40,748 nucleotides of DNA from Ruminococcus sp. (GTDB lineage: Bacteria > Bacillota > Clostridia > Oscillospirales > Acutalibacteraceae). The first letter of the stretch is position 1; every line of letters begins with the position of its first letter. The stretch covers positions 1 through 40,748 of the forward strand of contig JAFLSK010000014.1 of the NCBI GenBank assembly GCA_022510945.1, read 5' to 3'. A program made the translations under genes and the position numbers. Positions 24,760-34,639 of this stretch are shown in pieces. The notes below the pieces were generated by a model. It did not search any database. It had not been told where the DNA came from and saw only the letters and a list, made by a program, of their open reading frames with translations.

Positions 24760-27360
24760 TTAATTTGTCCAAGAACCACTACCGTTAGAACTGTGTCCGG
24801 CACCACCTGTAGCAGTATACTGGTTCTTACTTGACTGAACAGTGGTACTCCAATAATTGGCTTCGTATATATTATTGTTGTCGTAGTTCTGACCAAATTT
24901 AATGGTTGCATTGTTAGTTAATGACGTATATTCATAAATCCACGCAGCATTGTTAATTCTTGTCATTGATGCATAAGCAGATGAGTTGTACGAAACTCTC
25001 ATAATCGTCTTGCCACCGTCGGTTTTATTACAGTCGCCTGCAATCCAATTACCACTCGTTCCATCAACAAACCAAATGCAACGCTGATTAGAATATGTTG
25101 TTAACGCACCGGACGAAGCGGAATTAAATAAGTATTTATTTCCTAAAGTACCTGTACGCCCATCACCACTAGAAGGTACCTGACCGGTATAACTGGTATC
25201 CTTTGCAAGAATTGCATAGAATGTACCGGTTAAGGACGAAGAGAATGTAGCCTTATAATAACCTGTCGCACTATCATAATCTGCTTTTACAAAGCCGTTA
25301 GTGCCTGTTGTAGAAACGTTAGTACCGCCACTAACATACAATCTGATGTAGTAGTTATCGCCCCAGTCTGCACGAGGAGTAATGTAGATTACGGTATCGC
25401 TTGCCTGTACAAACCTTGCATAAAGAGTTACAGCACCTGTGACATTAAATGTGTAGGACGCGTCTGTGCTCTTTGCTGTTGTTGCTGTCGTAGAATCAAA
25501 CCAACCGATGAAACTATATCCGGGTTTAGGTGATGCAGTAAGTGTAACGTTCGTATTGTATTTAACATCTGCACTCGAAGTTGAGCCTGCAGTAGCAGAG
25601 CCTACCTCAACCGTGCCACCGGTATCACCTGAAATGAAACTTGTGCCGTTCGTCGAATAATATGCGTTTGCGGTTACTTTATATTCATTCGTCGTGTACT
25701 GTACATAATAGGTTACGCTACTATCCGCGTTAAAGGAGGTCGGAGCCGTTGTGTCTCCTGTTGCCGTTGTGTAAATACCCTTAAGAGTATAGCCTGTATT
25801 TTCGGTCGCAGAAAGCGTTACAGGAGCGCCCTTTGCAACTGTCAAAGATACTGAGGAAGCTGTACTTGCAGAAGTGGTACCGTTAATTTTCATTGTACCT
25901 GCTGCGGTAGTAGAATTCGAAGTGTTGTCAACAACCTTAACCAAGGTAATTGTAACAACTTCGCTGAATTTAGCGTAATAGGTAATTTCGTTGCCCTTAG
26001 TAGGAGCTGTTACATTAGCTGTGGCAGAAGTCGGGGACGACATTTTTTTAGTACCCTCGGCATCGCTATACCATCCGTCAAACTGGTAGTTCGTATTTGC
26101 GGTGGCAGCTATTGCAACTGACTGTCCGCCACGGCAGAGAACCCGCGCTCCCTTTCCGTTACCTGTAGCTGTATAGCCGGACCAGGTAGCCGAAACCTTA
26201 CCAAAGCTTTCGTTACCGTTGACATAATCAACCTTAACGATTGCGGGCTCTTCCCAGATACCGTTACTCTTCGCGCCATTACTACCCATACTTGTAATGA
26301 AGAAGGTTGGGTCAACAGGAGAAGCGGGAACCGATAAATCTACAGTCTGGTTCCATACTGTATTCTTCCACCAGTTTTCATCCACAGAATCACCGGTGTT
26401 TTTATTGCCGTTGCCTGCTCGTATGAAGCTGATGCTCTTATATGTGCCGTTATAATCGAAGCTATAGGAACCGTCACCGTTATCCTTCAGCTTATAAAGC
26501 TTATCAGGATTGTTGCTTCCGCCATCCCAACACCAAGCGTAGAAATACTCGGTAGCGTCGCTTTTATCCCATTCAGAACCCGGTACCAATGATACACGGC
26601 GCGGAGTAAGGGACGAAATGATGCCAAGCTTATTAATTTTAATATCCTGCGCCATAGCGCTGCTCATATCGGTGCTCTTCTCTTGCAGCCAAACGTTGAT
26701 TGTAACAACCTTTGTTTCGTCTGCGCCGACGCTGAAGAGACGTGCGGTGCTGCCATTTCCCTTGATATGGTCGGCAAACTTCTCTGCTTGTGCCGTACCT
26801 GTAGCACCTGTTGTTGAATTAACAACTGTGGAACTGCCGCCTGATATTGAGTATATAGTAGTTGCAGGGGCTTCGTTTGAACCCTCGGATTGCGAGGTTA
26901 CAGAAACTCGAATGTCATCAGAGACGAGCGCAGTAAACTCGGGCAGTTCATCGAAAAAGAAGTCCGCATTAGTATCAGTTTTTATCCTAAAGGTTACGCT
27001 GAGGTAGTTAGTGTTCTTGTCGCTGCTGTTACCTTTTCTGTATGCTGTTGAGGACGTATCACCGGCTTGCGGGAAGTACATTGTCTTTCCGTCTGCACTG
27101 GAAGCAGGAGCAAAGTGCATATCGCCCGACTGCTTGAAGTAGCTCGCCATCTCAATGGTGCCTGTTCCGGAGCCAATCTCAGCATCGGTGAGGACATATG
27201 TATCAATCACACCGTCACCGAAAATTTTGATTGAGGAAACAGTCTCAACCCACGCAAATACGGAAATGGTCGTAAGCGCAAGAACTTCAAAGAGGATTAC
27301 AACCGAAATTATAAAATTCTTCAAGCCTTTTGCTTTTAGCCTGCTGAGCATAGTATTCAA
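24760..27360 (-). CDS. Large SipW-type surface protein with InlB-type B repeats
   Basis: About 866 residues. The hydrophobic segment ends in V-F-A-W-V-E (near Trp38). Residues about 45-250 resemble the family's jelly-roll core, with a SADGKTMYFP segment and a degenerate W-L-Q-E motif near 225. A Trp-rich carbohydrate-binding-like unit follows at about 270-365. Three repeats at about 375-470, 470-560 and 560-655 have FDGWYSD / FIGWFDS / YYAKF signatures of InlB B (Listeria-Bacteroides) repeats. The C-terminal 210 residues are Gly/Ser/Thr/Asn-rich with several Trp. AAGGAGG is spaced 8 bases from a TTG at 27360; ATG 27351 is the alternative. Likely an adhesive minor subunit. Confidence 0.78.
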   Translation of the reverse strand: MNTMLSRLKAKGLKNFIISVVILFEVLALTTISVFAWVETVSSIKIFGDGVIDTYVLTDAEIGSGTGTIEMASYFKQSGDMHFAPASSADGKTMYFPQAGDTSSTAYRKGNSSDKNTNYLSVTFRIKTDTNADFFFDELPEFTALVSDDIRVSVTSQSEGSNEAPATTIYSISGGSSTVVNSTTGATGTAQAEKFADHIKGNGSTARLFSVGADETKVVTINVWLQEKSTDMSSAMAQDIKINKLGIISSLTPRRVSLVPGSEWDKSDATEYFYAWCWDGGSNNPDKLYKLKDNGDGSYSFDYNGTYKSISFIRAGNGNKNTGDSVDENWWKNTVWNQTVDLSVPASPVDPTFFITSMGSNGAKSNGIWEEPAIVKVDYVNGNESFGKVSATWSGYTATGNGKGARVLCRGGQSVAIAATANTNYQFDGWYSDAEGTKKMSSPTSATANVTAPTKGNEITYYAKFSEVVTITLVKVVDNTSNSTTAAGTMKINGTTSASTASSVSLTVAKGAPVTLSATENTGYTLKGIYTTATGDTTAPTSFNADSSVTYYVQYTTNEYKVTANAYYSTNGTSFISGDTGGTVEVGSATAGSTSSADVKYNTNVTLTASPKPGYSFIGWFDSTTATTAKSTDASYTFNVTGAVTLYARFVQASDTVIYITPRADWGDNYYIRLYVSGGTNVSTTGTNGFVKADYDSATGYYKATFSSSLTGTFYAILAKDTSYTGQVPSSGDGRTGTLGNKYLFNSASSGALTTYSNQRCIWFVDGTSGNWIAGDCNKTDGGKTIMRVSYNSSAYASMTRINNAAWIYEYTSLTNNATIKFGQNYDNNNIYEANYWSTTVQSSKNQYTATGGAGHSSNGSGSWTN

Positions 27361-27388
27361 TTGTAACACCTCCTTAGTTTAATTAAGG

Positions 27389-29164
27389 TTATTGTACTGA
27401 TATTGTATTATTATTGTTTACTTTAAAGGTTACATTATAATTTTGGGTTATTTTATATGAGGGGGATAGAGAGAGTGTAGTATAATAATTAGATGCGCCT
27501 GGGTTCTTCAGACCGAAGGTAACAATCGAGTCGCCCGCATCCATTGTAAACGTGCCCTCAAATTTTCCGTAACCGTTGGTCTTTATCTGGAAAGATTTGC
27601 CGCTTTCCATATTAATCCAAAGCTGATCTCCGTTTTCAACGTTATTATAAAGCCACATCTTGTCACCCGATACCTGCAGAGAAACGCCGATTTGGTAAGT
27701 GGACGAGCCTGTGTTGTCGCCGCCGGAGCTACTGCTGGTGGTTGCTTCTGTGGCGCCGGTATTACCGCCGCCGGTGCCGCCCGAGCCGCCTTTGTAGTCC
27801 CAATAGCCTACGCAGGGCGAAAGACGTTTTTTCTGAATATCAGGGTCGTTTGCCTGAACAAAGCCGTGGCCGTTACCGTGCACCGCGGTGTATACCAATG
27901 AGTTATATTTATTGCCGTCGGAATCGAACCACTGGCGCGAACCCTGCAAATCCTTTTGGTTAGTTCTGAACCAGCTGTTGCTAATGTTCTGGTTAAGCAT
28001 ATCATTAATGTTTGCAGTTGTACGCCAGGAGTTATAGATAGTGCCTTGTTTTGATCCGTCTCCCGCCGAATTCAATCGGAAAAAGACGATGTCAGTAACT
28101 GCTTTCTTGGGTAACTCAGCAGTCCACTGGCGATATCCCTCTTTATTCTTGTCATTTGAAACTCTTGACATTATGACAGTCTTCCAACGACCCTCTGAAG
28201 AATACGGGTCCTTGTAAGAGCACGCGATAATCGGGTTTTCGTTACTAACCCAATATTTCTGACCGCCGGCGTCATCCGGCTCCGTGTCATCGACAAACAT
28301 TATAGCTTCCATCTCGGCAAAGTTACTCTCGATTTCAATATCAACGGAGATTTTCTTTCCGATATATTCATCGCAGTTGCCCAAAGAGCCCTCGAGCCAA
28401 ATTACGAGAGTTACGGGCAGGTTCTGACCGCCGGGGATAACAAACAGCGGAGTATTTCCGTAGTAGTAAGATGCGAACGAATCGGTGGCGGTTCTCTCCA
28501 ACATAGGATTACCGTCGTCGTCGATAAGCGTTACGGCATCGGAATTCTCGACATAGTCAATTACCATCGCCGAGGGGTCTATTACGACAGGATTATCACC
28601 GCTGTCAGCGATAAAGGCGAGTCTGATTGGGCAGTCCTTCGGGAAATCCTGTGAGACAGGAACACCATTTTGATACTCAATTACCAACTCATCCTCATAA
28701 ACGTCGTTGCCTACAGTAATTTTGTATGCCTTGATGTATACAGGTGTGTTACCTGAGGTACCCTTGAGCTCGAAATCCTTGTAGACGTAGCGCTGGTTTT
28801 CGTCGCCCTTGTTGCCCTCGCGGAAGAACATATTGGCAGTATCCTCCGTAAAAGACGCGCCGAGCGGGAAGTAGATGTTTCTGCCGTCTACGCTGGAGGC
28901 TTCGTCAAGGACAAAATCCTCAATCTTAATATTGTTAGAAACGGACTTATCCTTGTTAATACGCAGAGAAGAAGCGGACTGAAACTCTAAATCCTTAGCC
29001 CTAATCTCTGCATCCTCTTTCTGTGTGAACCACGCAAAGGTCGATGTCACACCGAGAATCAATACAACAAAAAGTGAAACATATGACTTTACAAATTTCC
29101 TGCTAAAAACCCGACCTCTTCTCGCCTTGATGCTTATAGCTTTGAAAAAAGTCTTTATGTTCAT
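27389..29164 (-). CDS. SipW-type surface protein with W-L-E-G core and C-terminal Trp-rich modules
   Basis: 591 residues. A basic N-terminus (about 1-28) and a hydrophobic segment end in F-A-W-F-T-Q (Trp45). The core (about 50-280) shows SSVDGRNIYFP, KDCPIRLAF (Cys178) and IWLEGSLGNC (Trp256, Cys264), the pattern shared with other cluster members. A Trp-rich unit (about 285-430) resembles the one in the neighbouring proteins. A Gly/Thr/Ser linker (about 460-492) leads to a C-terminal beta domain (about 493-591). GAGGTGAAA precedes the ATG. Likely a decorated fibre subunit. Confidence 0.78.
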   Translation of the reverse strand: MNIKTFFKAISIKARRGRVFSRKFVKSYVSLFVVLILGVTSTFAWFTQKEDAEIRAKDLEFQSASSLRINKDKSVSNNIKIEDFVLDEASSVDGRNIYFPLGASFTEDTANMFFREGNKGDENQRYVYKDFELKGTSGNTPVYIKAYKITVGNDVYEDELVIEYQNGVPVSQDFPKDCPIRLAFIADSGDNPVVIDPSAMVIDYVENSDAVTLIDDDGNPMLERTATDSFASYYYGNTPLFVIPGGQNLPVTLVIWLEGSLGNCDEYIGKKISVDIEIESNFAEMEAIMFVDDTEPDDAGGQKYWVSNENPIIACSYKDPYSSEGRWKTVIMSRVSNDKNKEGYRQWTAELPKKAVTDIVFFRLNSAGDGSKQGTIYNSWRTTANINDMLNQNISNSWFRTNQKDLQGSRQWFDSDGNKYNSLVYTAVHGNGHGFVQANDPDIQKKRLSPCVGYWDYKGGSGGTGGGNTGATEATTSSSSGGDNTGSSTYQIGVSLQVSGDKMWLYNNVENGDQLWINMESGKSFQIKTNGYGKFEGTFTMDAGDSIVTFGLKNPGASNYYTTLSLSPSYKITQNYNVTFKVNNNNTISVQ

Positions 29165-29208
29165 AATGTTTCACCTCTGTTCTTATAATTTATTTTGTTT
29201 TAATTCTG

Positions 29209-30249
29209 TTAGTCTTCGTTTATGCCTTTAAGGCCGAATTTTAATGTCATATTAAACTTGCCGCCGACGCACTTGAGTCGAGCCTCAGCGTCCTCGCCTT
29301 CTATCCAAAGGTTGATGCGAGCATAGTTGTAATAATATCCGTTCACTGAGTCCTCTTTGTCTAACGTGATCATCGAAACGTCCTTACCAAGCTTATAGTC
29401 GCCTGCTGTGCTTGCGATTACGTTTGTGCCATTTGACCGAATTGTATCACGCATTTTGGAATCATTGTAGTATTCATGAGTTGACGTATTTCCGCCTGTA
29501 TATTGGAGAGTATCCGTGCCCTCAATATGATACACACTGCCCTTACCAAAGTCTTCTGTTGCGGGAACCTGTGTCATTAACTTTCCTTCTTTGTTGTTAG
29601 CCAAACCGTCAAACCAAACACACGGTCCCGGAATCCAAAGAAGCTGACGATTACTTCCGTTTAACGTAGCCAACCTGACTGCGCCGATAGCAGCATTTTT
29701 TACGCCGTCTTCTGTATTCGGATCAATTTCGCCTGTCGGAACAATAGAAGAATCGCTCTTCATCATAACGTCATACTTGCTTTTTGTGCGGAAATAAATA
29801 TCAAACGACATATAGTTTTCGTTTGCATCTGCATTTTCAAAATCTGTCGATGTGTCAACGTATGCAATCTCGCCGTACTGAAGCAGTTTGGGAATCATAA
29901 AGGTTTTACCGTCACTCGTAACCTCACAGAGGAATAAATCCTCCATAAACTTGAACTCAGATTGTTTGAAATCGAAGGTCAAGCTGTTGCGATGCCAAGA
30001 CTCGCCTTTATCTTCAAGTTTTTTATTAATTGCAGAATACTGATCTGAGTCAGAGGGCGCAACGATATAATACTCAAGTCCGTCGCTTACCTCTGTTTTA
30101 ACAGAAATACCGTCTGCCTCTGCTTTGGTGCTCTGAGTGAACCATGACATTACGCCGACGAATGCAACTACTCCGAGCACGGCTAAAATTATTAAATTTT
30201 TAGCAAGCATTTTCCAAGTCTTGCGACTCAGTTCTTGACTCTTCTTCAT
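29209..30249 (-). CDS. SipW-type surface protein with W-I-E-G core
   Basis: 346 residues. The hydrophobic segment (about 16-34) ends in M-S-W-F-T-Q, followed by ADGISVKT, the same start of the mature chain as in the gene at 35691-36479. The core has EVTSDGKTFMIP, the 'YMSFDIYFRTK' strand, and near the C-terminus INLWIEGEDAEA (Trp315). It lacks both cysteines that the other family members have at the corresponding positions. GAGGT precedes the ATG. It lies between the coiled-coil protein gene and the larger surface proteins. Confidence 0.8.
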   Translation of the reverse strand: MKKSQELSRKTWKMLAKNLIILAVLGVVAFVGVMSWFTQSTKAEADGISVKTEVSDGLEYYIVAPSDSDQYSAINKKLEDKGESWHRNSLTFDFKQSEFKFMEDLFLCEVTSDGKTFMIPKLLQYGEIAYVDTSTDFENADANENYMSFDIYFRTKSKYDVMMKSDSSIVPTGEIDPNTEDGVKNAAIGAVRLATLNGSNRQLLWIPGPCVWFDGLANNKEGKLMTQVPATEDFGKGSVYHIEGTDTLQYTGGNTSTHEYYNDSKMRDTIRSNGTNVIASTAGDYKLGKDVSMITLDKEDSVNGYYYNYARINLWIEGEDAEARLKCVGGKFNMTLKFGLKGINED

Positions 30250-30276
30250 TGCATACCTCGATGTAACATATATATT

Positions 30277-32919
30277 TTACTCCTTACAGAAGTAAATTGC
30301 AACCATTCCGTGTGAATTTAACGACAGATTTTCAGAAACTGTTACTCTGTCCGCGCCTGCCGACTTAGCCTGAGCGGCAAAGCCCTCGGCTACCGACTTG
30401 TCAACGCCGGAGTATGTAACACAAACCGGCTTTTCTGAAATTCCGGCGAGCTGTGCGCCGACATCTGCAAGCGCAACGTCGAGCGAGGTGCTCTTCTTGT
30501 AAAGCTTGACGTCAGCAAAGCCCTTGTTTGAATATACGGAAAGGCTTACGCCCTTACCTACCTTCGTGACAGCTACTGCCTTAACCTTGCGGGAAGCGTC
30601 GATGAGCGCACCCGTTAAGTCTGTAACACCGGCATCAGCCGCTTGCTGGGCATATGCTGCGACAACGCTCATAGAACCGTAGTTGTAATCGCGTACGATA
30701 AGGTCAGCGGAAGATTTTACTGCGCGGAGCGCGTCTTTCGCGGTGCGAATTTCGCTCTTTGCGTTCTTCTCAGCGTCCTTAATCTTTGCGTTCATACGCT
30801 TTTCGGCGTCTTTTTGTACGTCAGCAACGCGCTTGTCGACAGATTTCTGAACCTTCTTGATTTCGGACGCGTGCTTAGCGTCAACAGCAGCAGAAGCAGC
30901 AGTGTTCTTCTTCTTGATTGTTGTAAGCTGTTTCTCGAATTCTTTCTGCTGTGCTGCGAGGTCCTTGATTCGCTTCTGCTCGGCAGCATTCGTCTTGTCG
31001 GCGAAGTCTGCGTTGAGCTTAGCGACCATCTGAGCGTGAGCTGCGTCAGAGTCGTCGATTGTCTTTTGCATTGACTTGAGCTCTGCGGCGTGAGCCTTAG
31101 CGGCCTGCTCCGTTTTAGCTTCAAAGTCAGCCTTCATCTGAGCCTCACGCTCCTGATTCTGAGCACGCTCAGTCTCAAGTGTTTCACTCAGAGTGTTATT
31201 TCTCTCGGTCAGATTGCTAATCTGACGTTCGTTTTCTGCGATAGTTGCATCACGCTGAGCGAGAGTTTCGGTGAGGTCGGAAATCTGCTGTTTCGCTCCC
31301 GAAATCTCTGCTTCGAGGGACGCGATAGCGTCCTTCTGCTGAGCGATAGTCGCCTCGTGAGCCTCGATAGTAGCTTTCTGGGCGGCATTTTCCGCCTCAA
31401 GGGACTCAACGCGTGCTTCAAGCTGTGCCTTAGTGGCCTCAAGCTCAGCTACATATGCCTCTAACTCTTCTATGCGAGCCTTCTGCTGAGCAACGATTTC
31501 TTCGAGTTCGGCAATTCTTGCCTTCTGCTCCTCGATAATCTGCTCGAGCTCGGCAATTTTCGCCTCAAGCTCTGCCTTGATTTTCTCGAGCTCGGCAACC
31601 TTCGCCTCAAGCTCTGCAACCTGAGCCTCGAGCTCTGCGATGCGAGCCTCTAATTCGGCAACCTTTGCTTCGAGTTCTTTTATGCGCTCTTTAGCCTTAA
31701 CAAGTTCAGCCTTAACGGTCTGTAACTCATTTTGCAGCTGTTTAACCTGATCTTCGAGTGCGCGAATCGAGCTCTTTAAGGACTCGATAGTTCTGTCGCG
31801 CTTTTCTATCTCGCGCTTTAAAGCGGCGATTTCGGCCTTCTGGTCGCGGATAATCTTCTCGCGCTCGCGGATTTCCGCAAGTCGAATCTTCATTTCTTCC
31901 TTACGGATTTTCTCAATAATTTCCTCGGTTTCGGAGTCCTGACCGCTCTCGCGGCGAGCCTTCTGCTCCTGATATCTCTCCTCGAGGAGATTCTTAAGCG
32001 CGGGGTTAGTCGCGATGGAAAGCATAAAATGCTGGAATCCGAGAGAGAAGTAAAGTCCGTCCTGAACATCCTTATCCATACTACCCGAGAACTCTCTGCC
32101 GACGATTTCGAAACCGCGCTTGTTATAAGCGTTGAGGTAGGTGAAAAGGTCGAGACCTGCCTTGTAGTTCGGGTTTTTGGTCATAAGGTTTGTGCGGTTG
32201 ATAGGGGGCTTTACCCTTACGCACTTCTTAAGTGTCTGCATCATCTCCGTGTTAAGGAGACTGTTGAGTTTGTTACGGATACGACGTACACGGTCGAAGT
32301 CGGAGAGCTTCTCGTAATCTTTTATGCTAAGGTCGGACTCAGCCGCGTCCTTAACCTCATTGCTGTACTCAACCTTGAATACGATATGCTGGTTGTTGAG
32401 CACGAGGTCACGGTCCATTTTTACCTCACTGTAGGTATCGGTAGGAGCGTCGACCATCTTGCGGTACTTATCCGCAACGAAGTTTAAGGCGTTCTCAATA
32501 AGTGTAATCAGGAAACGGTTCTCGTAGGTCTCGAACGAGTCTTCACGCTCAATCGTGAGCACCTTGTTCGGAGTAACCTTGCCCGTTTCGTCGATATTAT
32601 CAATAAAGTTTGTATGTTGAATTAAGTGCTTAACGGAGTCTTTGTTGATAATTTTTGCCTTATCAATACGATAGACTTCGTTGTTTTCAACGATGAATCG
32701 ACGCTGCTCGTCGATTGCCTTTTCTATGTACGGAAGGGTGTCCTCAATCGCGGTAACCCATTCCATATCGATAACCTTTTCGTTAAGCTTACCGTTGAGG
32801 ATATCTTCGCCTTTGTCGTTGTCCTCAAGGTTTGTCTTAAGGTAGTTATGAGTAAAGTCTGTAGCGAGGTGTCTTTGCATGTACTTGTAGGAACGATAGT
32901 ACTTATCAAAATTTTCCAA
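30277..32919 (-). CDS. DUF2357-like/coiled-coil protein with DegV-like tail
   Basis: 880 residues, no signal peptide. Residues 1-300 look like DUF2357, the domain found N-terminal in McrC-like partners of McrB ATPases (for example SFETYENRFLITLIENAL). From about 310 to 640 runs a long coiled coil with near-perfect seven-residue units of the type A-E-L-E-A-K-V, followed by Ala/Lys-rich helices to about 760. The last 115 residues form an alpha/beta domain. Its 'KPVCVTYSGVDKSVAEGF' and 'NSHGMVAIYF' segments recall the C-terminal half of DegV fatty-acid-binding proteins (tentative). No PD-(D/E)xK nuclease is seen. It starts at TTG 32919 after GAGGTGAG. Likely partner of the ATPase gene just upstream. 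Confidence 0.7.
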   Translation of the reverse strand: MENFDKYYRSYKYMQRHLATDFTHNYLKTNLEDNDKGEDILNGKLNEKVIDMEWVTAIEDTLPYIEKAIDEQRRFIVENNEVYRIDKAKIINKDSVKHLIQHTNFIDNIDETGKVTPNKVLTIEREDSFETYENRFLITLIENALNFVADKYRKMVDAPTDTYSEVKMDRDLVLNNQHIVFKVEYSNEVKDAAESDLSIKDYEKLSDFDRVRRIRNKLNSLLNTEMMQTLKKCVRVKPPINRTNLMTKNPNYKAGLDLFTYLNAYNKRGFEIVGREFSGSMDKDVQDGLYFSLGFQHFMLSIATNPALKNLLEERYQEQKARRESGQDSETEEIIEKIRKEEMKIRLAEIREREKIIRDQKAEIAALKREIEKRDRTIESLKSSIRALEDQVKQLQNELQTVKAELVKAKERIKELEAKVAELEARIAELEAQVAELEAKVAELEKIKAELEAKIAELEQIIEEQKARIAELEEIVAQQKARIEELEAYVAELEATKAQLEARVESLEAENAAQKATIEAHEATIAQQKDAIASLEAEISGAKQQISDLTETLAQRDATIAENERQISNLTERNNTLSETLETERAQNQEREAQMKADFEAKTEQAAKAHAAELKSMQKTIDDSDAAHAQMVAKLNADFADKTNAAEQKRIKDLAAQQKEFEKQLTTIKKKNTAASAAVDAKHASEIKKVQKSVDKRVADVQKDAEKRMNAKIKDAEKNAKSEIRTAKDALRAVKSSADLIVRDYNYGSMSVVAAYAQQAADAGVTDLTGALIDASRKVKAVAVTKVGKGVSLSVYSNKGFADVKLYKKSTSLDVALADVGAQLAGISEKPVCVTYSGVDKSVAEGFAAQAKSAGADRVTVSENLSLNSHGMVAIYFCKE

Positions 32920-32967
32920 GAATTACTCACCTCTGTTTCTGTAAAATTCAAAACCCACTAAACACAC

Positions 32968-33003
32968 CTTATGGGACGCCCGATTTTATTGACGTCCCGT
33001 AAG
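32968..33003 (-). promoter_or_regulatory. Intercistronic stem-loop between the ATPase and coiled-coil genes
   Basis: An 11-bp inverted repeat (CTTATGGGACG / CGTCCCGTAAG, 10 of 11 paired) with a 14-base loop. No T-run follows on the minus strand, so it is more likely an RNA-processing or stability element than a terminator. Confidence 0.5.
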
Positions 33004-33013
33004 TAAATGTCGA

Positions 33014-34552
33014 TTATACAAGCTTCTTGAGCATCAGGAGGTAGCTCTTGCATTCTCCCATATTCTCATCGCCGAATAACTCATCCATATATGCTATCAG
33101 ACCGTCGATTTCATCTCTGATGTAAGAGAGGTTAAGAGCCTCGAACTTACGCAGTACCTTACGCGCAAGGATATAATCGAGACCGTCAATCTCTTTTCCG
33201 CCTGTGCCCACATAAGCGGGAACATAGTCCTTAATCTGCTTCATAACACGGTTACCGAAAGCTACGCGGAAGTGAGCGATAATATAATCGTCAACGAGCG
33301 CAAGCTTGTTAAGCAGGTCGTCGGACATCGGGTTATCAGCCTTCGCCTTGTTGAGGATATCCTCAAAGTGATGATAGTTGATAACAACAGGAGGTGTGTC
33401 GGGTGCCTCGAAGGGAGTACCCTTCGTGTCAATGTTAATAGGCATAGCACGGTCGTATACCTTATCTGTGATTGCGAATGTAGAGTCGTCGTTATTAGCT
33501 GTGCCGCAGTACCACATATTGGGAGGTACTGTGAACTGGCCCTTGTTAAAGAGCTTCGGGTCGTTTGCCCATACGTTAGGAACGAGGTCAACAATCCACT
33601 CGTCGCGTCTCGGCATTTCGAGGATGGAGAGCATCTCTGCGAAGTAGTACTCAACACGCGCGATGTTCATCTCGTCGAGGATAACGAGGTATACGTTCTC
33701 GTTGTAAGAAGCCTCATACATAGCGCGGAGAAGCTCAGTCTCGTTGTAGCGCTTTGTAAACTCGTTGAAGTAACCGAACAGCTCGGAACGGTCACGCCAC
33801 GAAGGCTGTACAGGAGTAATTACGGAGGGGTTGCACACGAACTTACCGAATGCGTAAGCAAGTGAGGTTTTACCTGTACCGGAAATACCCTGAAGGATGA
33901 TAAGTCTTGTGGAAGCAAAGGATGAAACGAAAAGACGAATCATCTTTATATCGTAGTAAAGGCCAAGTCTCGAGCAAGCAAAGAGGCGGAAACGCTCACA
34001 GAACTCGGGCAGAGTAATGTCGTTGTCGTACTCCGGCGGCTGGTAATCTGCCCACTCCTCGTCGAGCTCGGTGAGCTTGTAGAAGCGGATTTCGCCTGTA
34101 TCGCCGTCGGCGTTCTCGCCGTTGAGGGTCTCGAGCTCTTCGCCTGTGAGCTCGGCAATCTCGTTGGGGTTGAGACCAATCTGACTAACCTTCATCGAGA
34201 GAATCTTATCCTTCTCGAGGTTGAGGCGCATAACCTCTTTATTAAGCGACTGCACCTCTTTTACGAGTGAGTCGGTGTCTTTTCTTCTCTGTCGTGACTT
34301 GATAAACTTTTTTATGGCGACGACAATAAGCCATACTACAAGAGCCATAACCGCAGCAAGCAGGATAATCGAGATAATTGCAATTACCCAAGCTAAACCG
34401 CCTAACTCGGTTGTAAAATCGTTAATTACTTGTACATACTTCGGGAAGTTGAACATTCCCGCAATTCCATTAAATAAGCCTGTTATAATTGACCACAATG
34501 AGCCAAAGAACTGGCCGAGAAATTGAAACAGAAAATCAAATACTGTATCCAC
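33014..34552 (-). CDS. Membrane-anchored McrB-like AAA+ ATPase
   Basis: 512 residues. A hydrophobic N-terminus (about 1-35) and a strong membrane segment (about 53-83) are followed by a basic stretch and a short coiled coil (about 95-125). The AAA+ domain has Walker A GISGTGKT (222-229), the McrB/MoxR-type loop PSWRDRSELFGYFN, Walker B VILDEMN (Asp293, Glu294), the sensor GTANNDDST (350-358) and an Arg at about 368. The ATPase faces the cytoplasm. McrB relatives normally work as hexameric GTP/ATP-driven motors with an McrC/DUF2357 partner, which is the next gene. The start is GTG 34552 after AAGGAG. It is preceded by a folded leader. Confidence 0.85.
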   Translation of the reverse strand: MDTVFDFLFQFLGQFFGSLWSIITGLFNGIAGMFNFPKYVQVINDFTTELGGLAWVIAIISIILLAAVMALVVWLIVVAIKKFIKSRQRRKDTDSLVKEVQSLNKEVMRLNLEKDKILSMKVSQIGLNPNEIAELTGEELETLNGENADGDTGEIRFYKLTELDEEWADYQPPEYDNDITLPEFCERFRLFACSRLGLYYDIKMIRLFVSSFASTRLIILQGISGTGKTSLAYAFGKFVCNPSVITPVQPSWRDRSELFGYFNEFTKRYNETELLRAMYEASYNENVYLVILDEMNIARVEYYFAEMLSILEMPRRDEWIVDLVPNVWANDPKLFNKGQFTVPPNMWYCGTANNDDSTFAITDKVYDRAMPINIDTKGTPFEAPDTPPVVINYHHFEDILNKAKADNPMSDDLLNKLALVDDYIIAHFRVAFGNRVMKQIKDYVPAYVGTGGKEIDGLDYILARKVLRKFEALNLSYIRDEIDGLIAYMDELFGDENMGECKSYLLMLKKLV

Positions 34553-34639
34553 GGCTCTTCGTCTCCTTAAAAAAATCTATCAATAGTAATGGGGCTAACC
34601 GTTTATTCCCCTTAAAAAGCTATTCCTTAACCTGTTGTT

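Noticed and set aside
30277..34552. An McrBC-type restriction system
   Set aside because: The ATPase has a membrane anchor and no DNA-binding domain, the partner has no visible nuclease, and all neighbours are surface proteins and signal peptidases.
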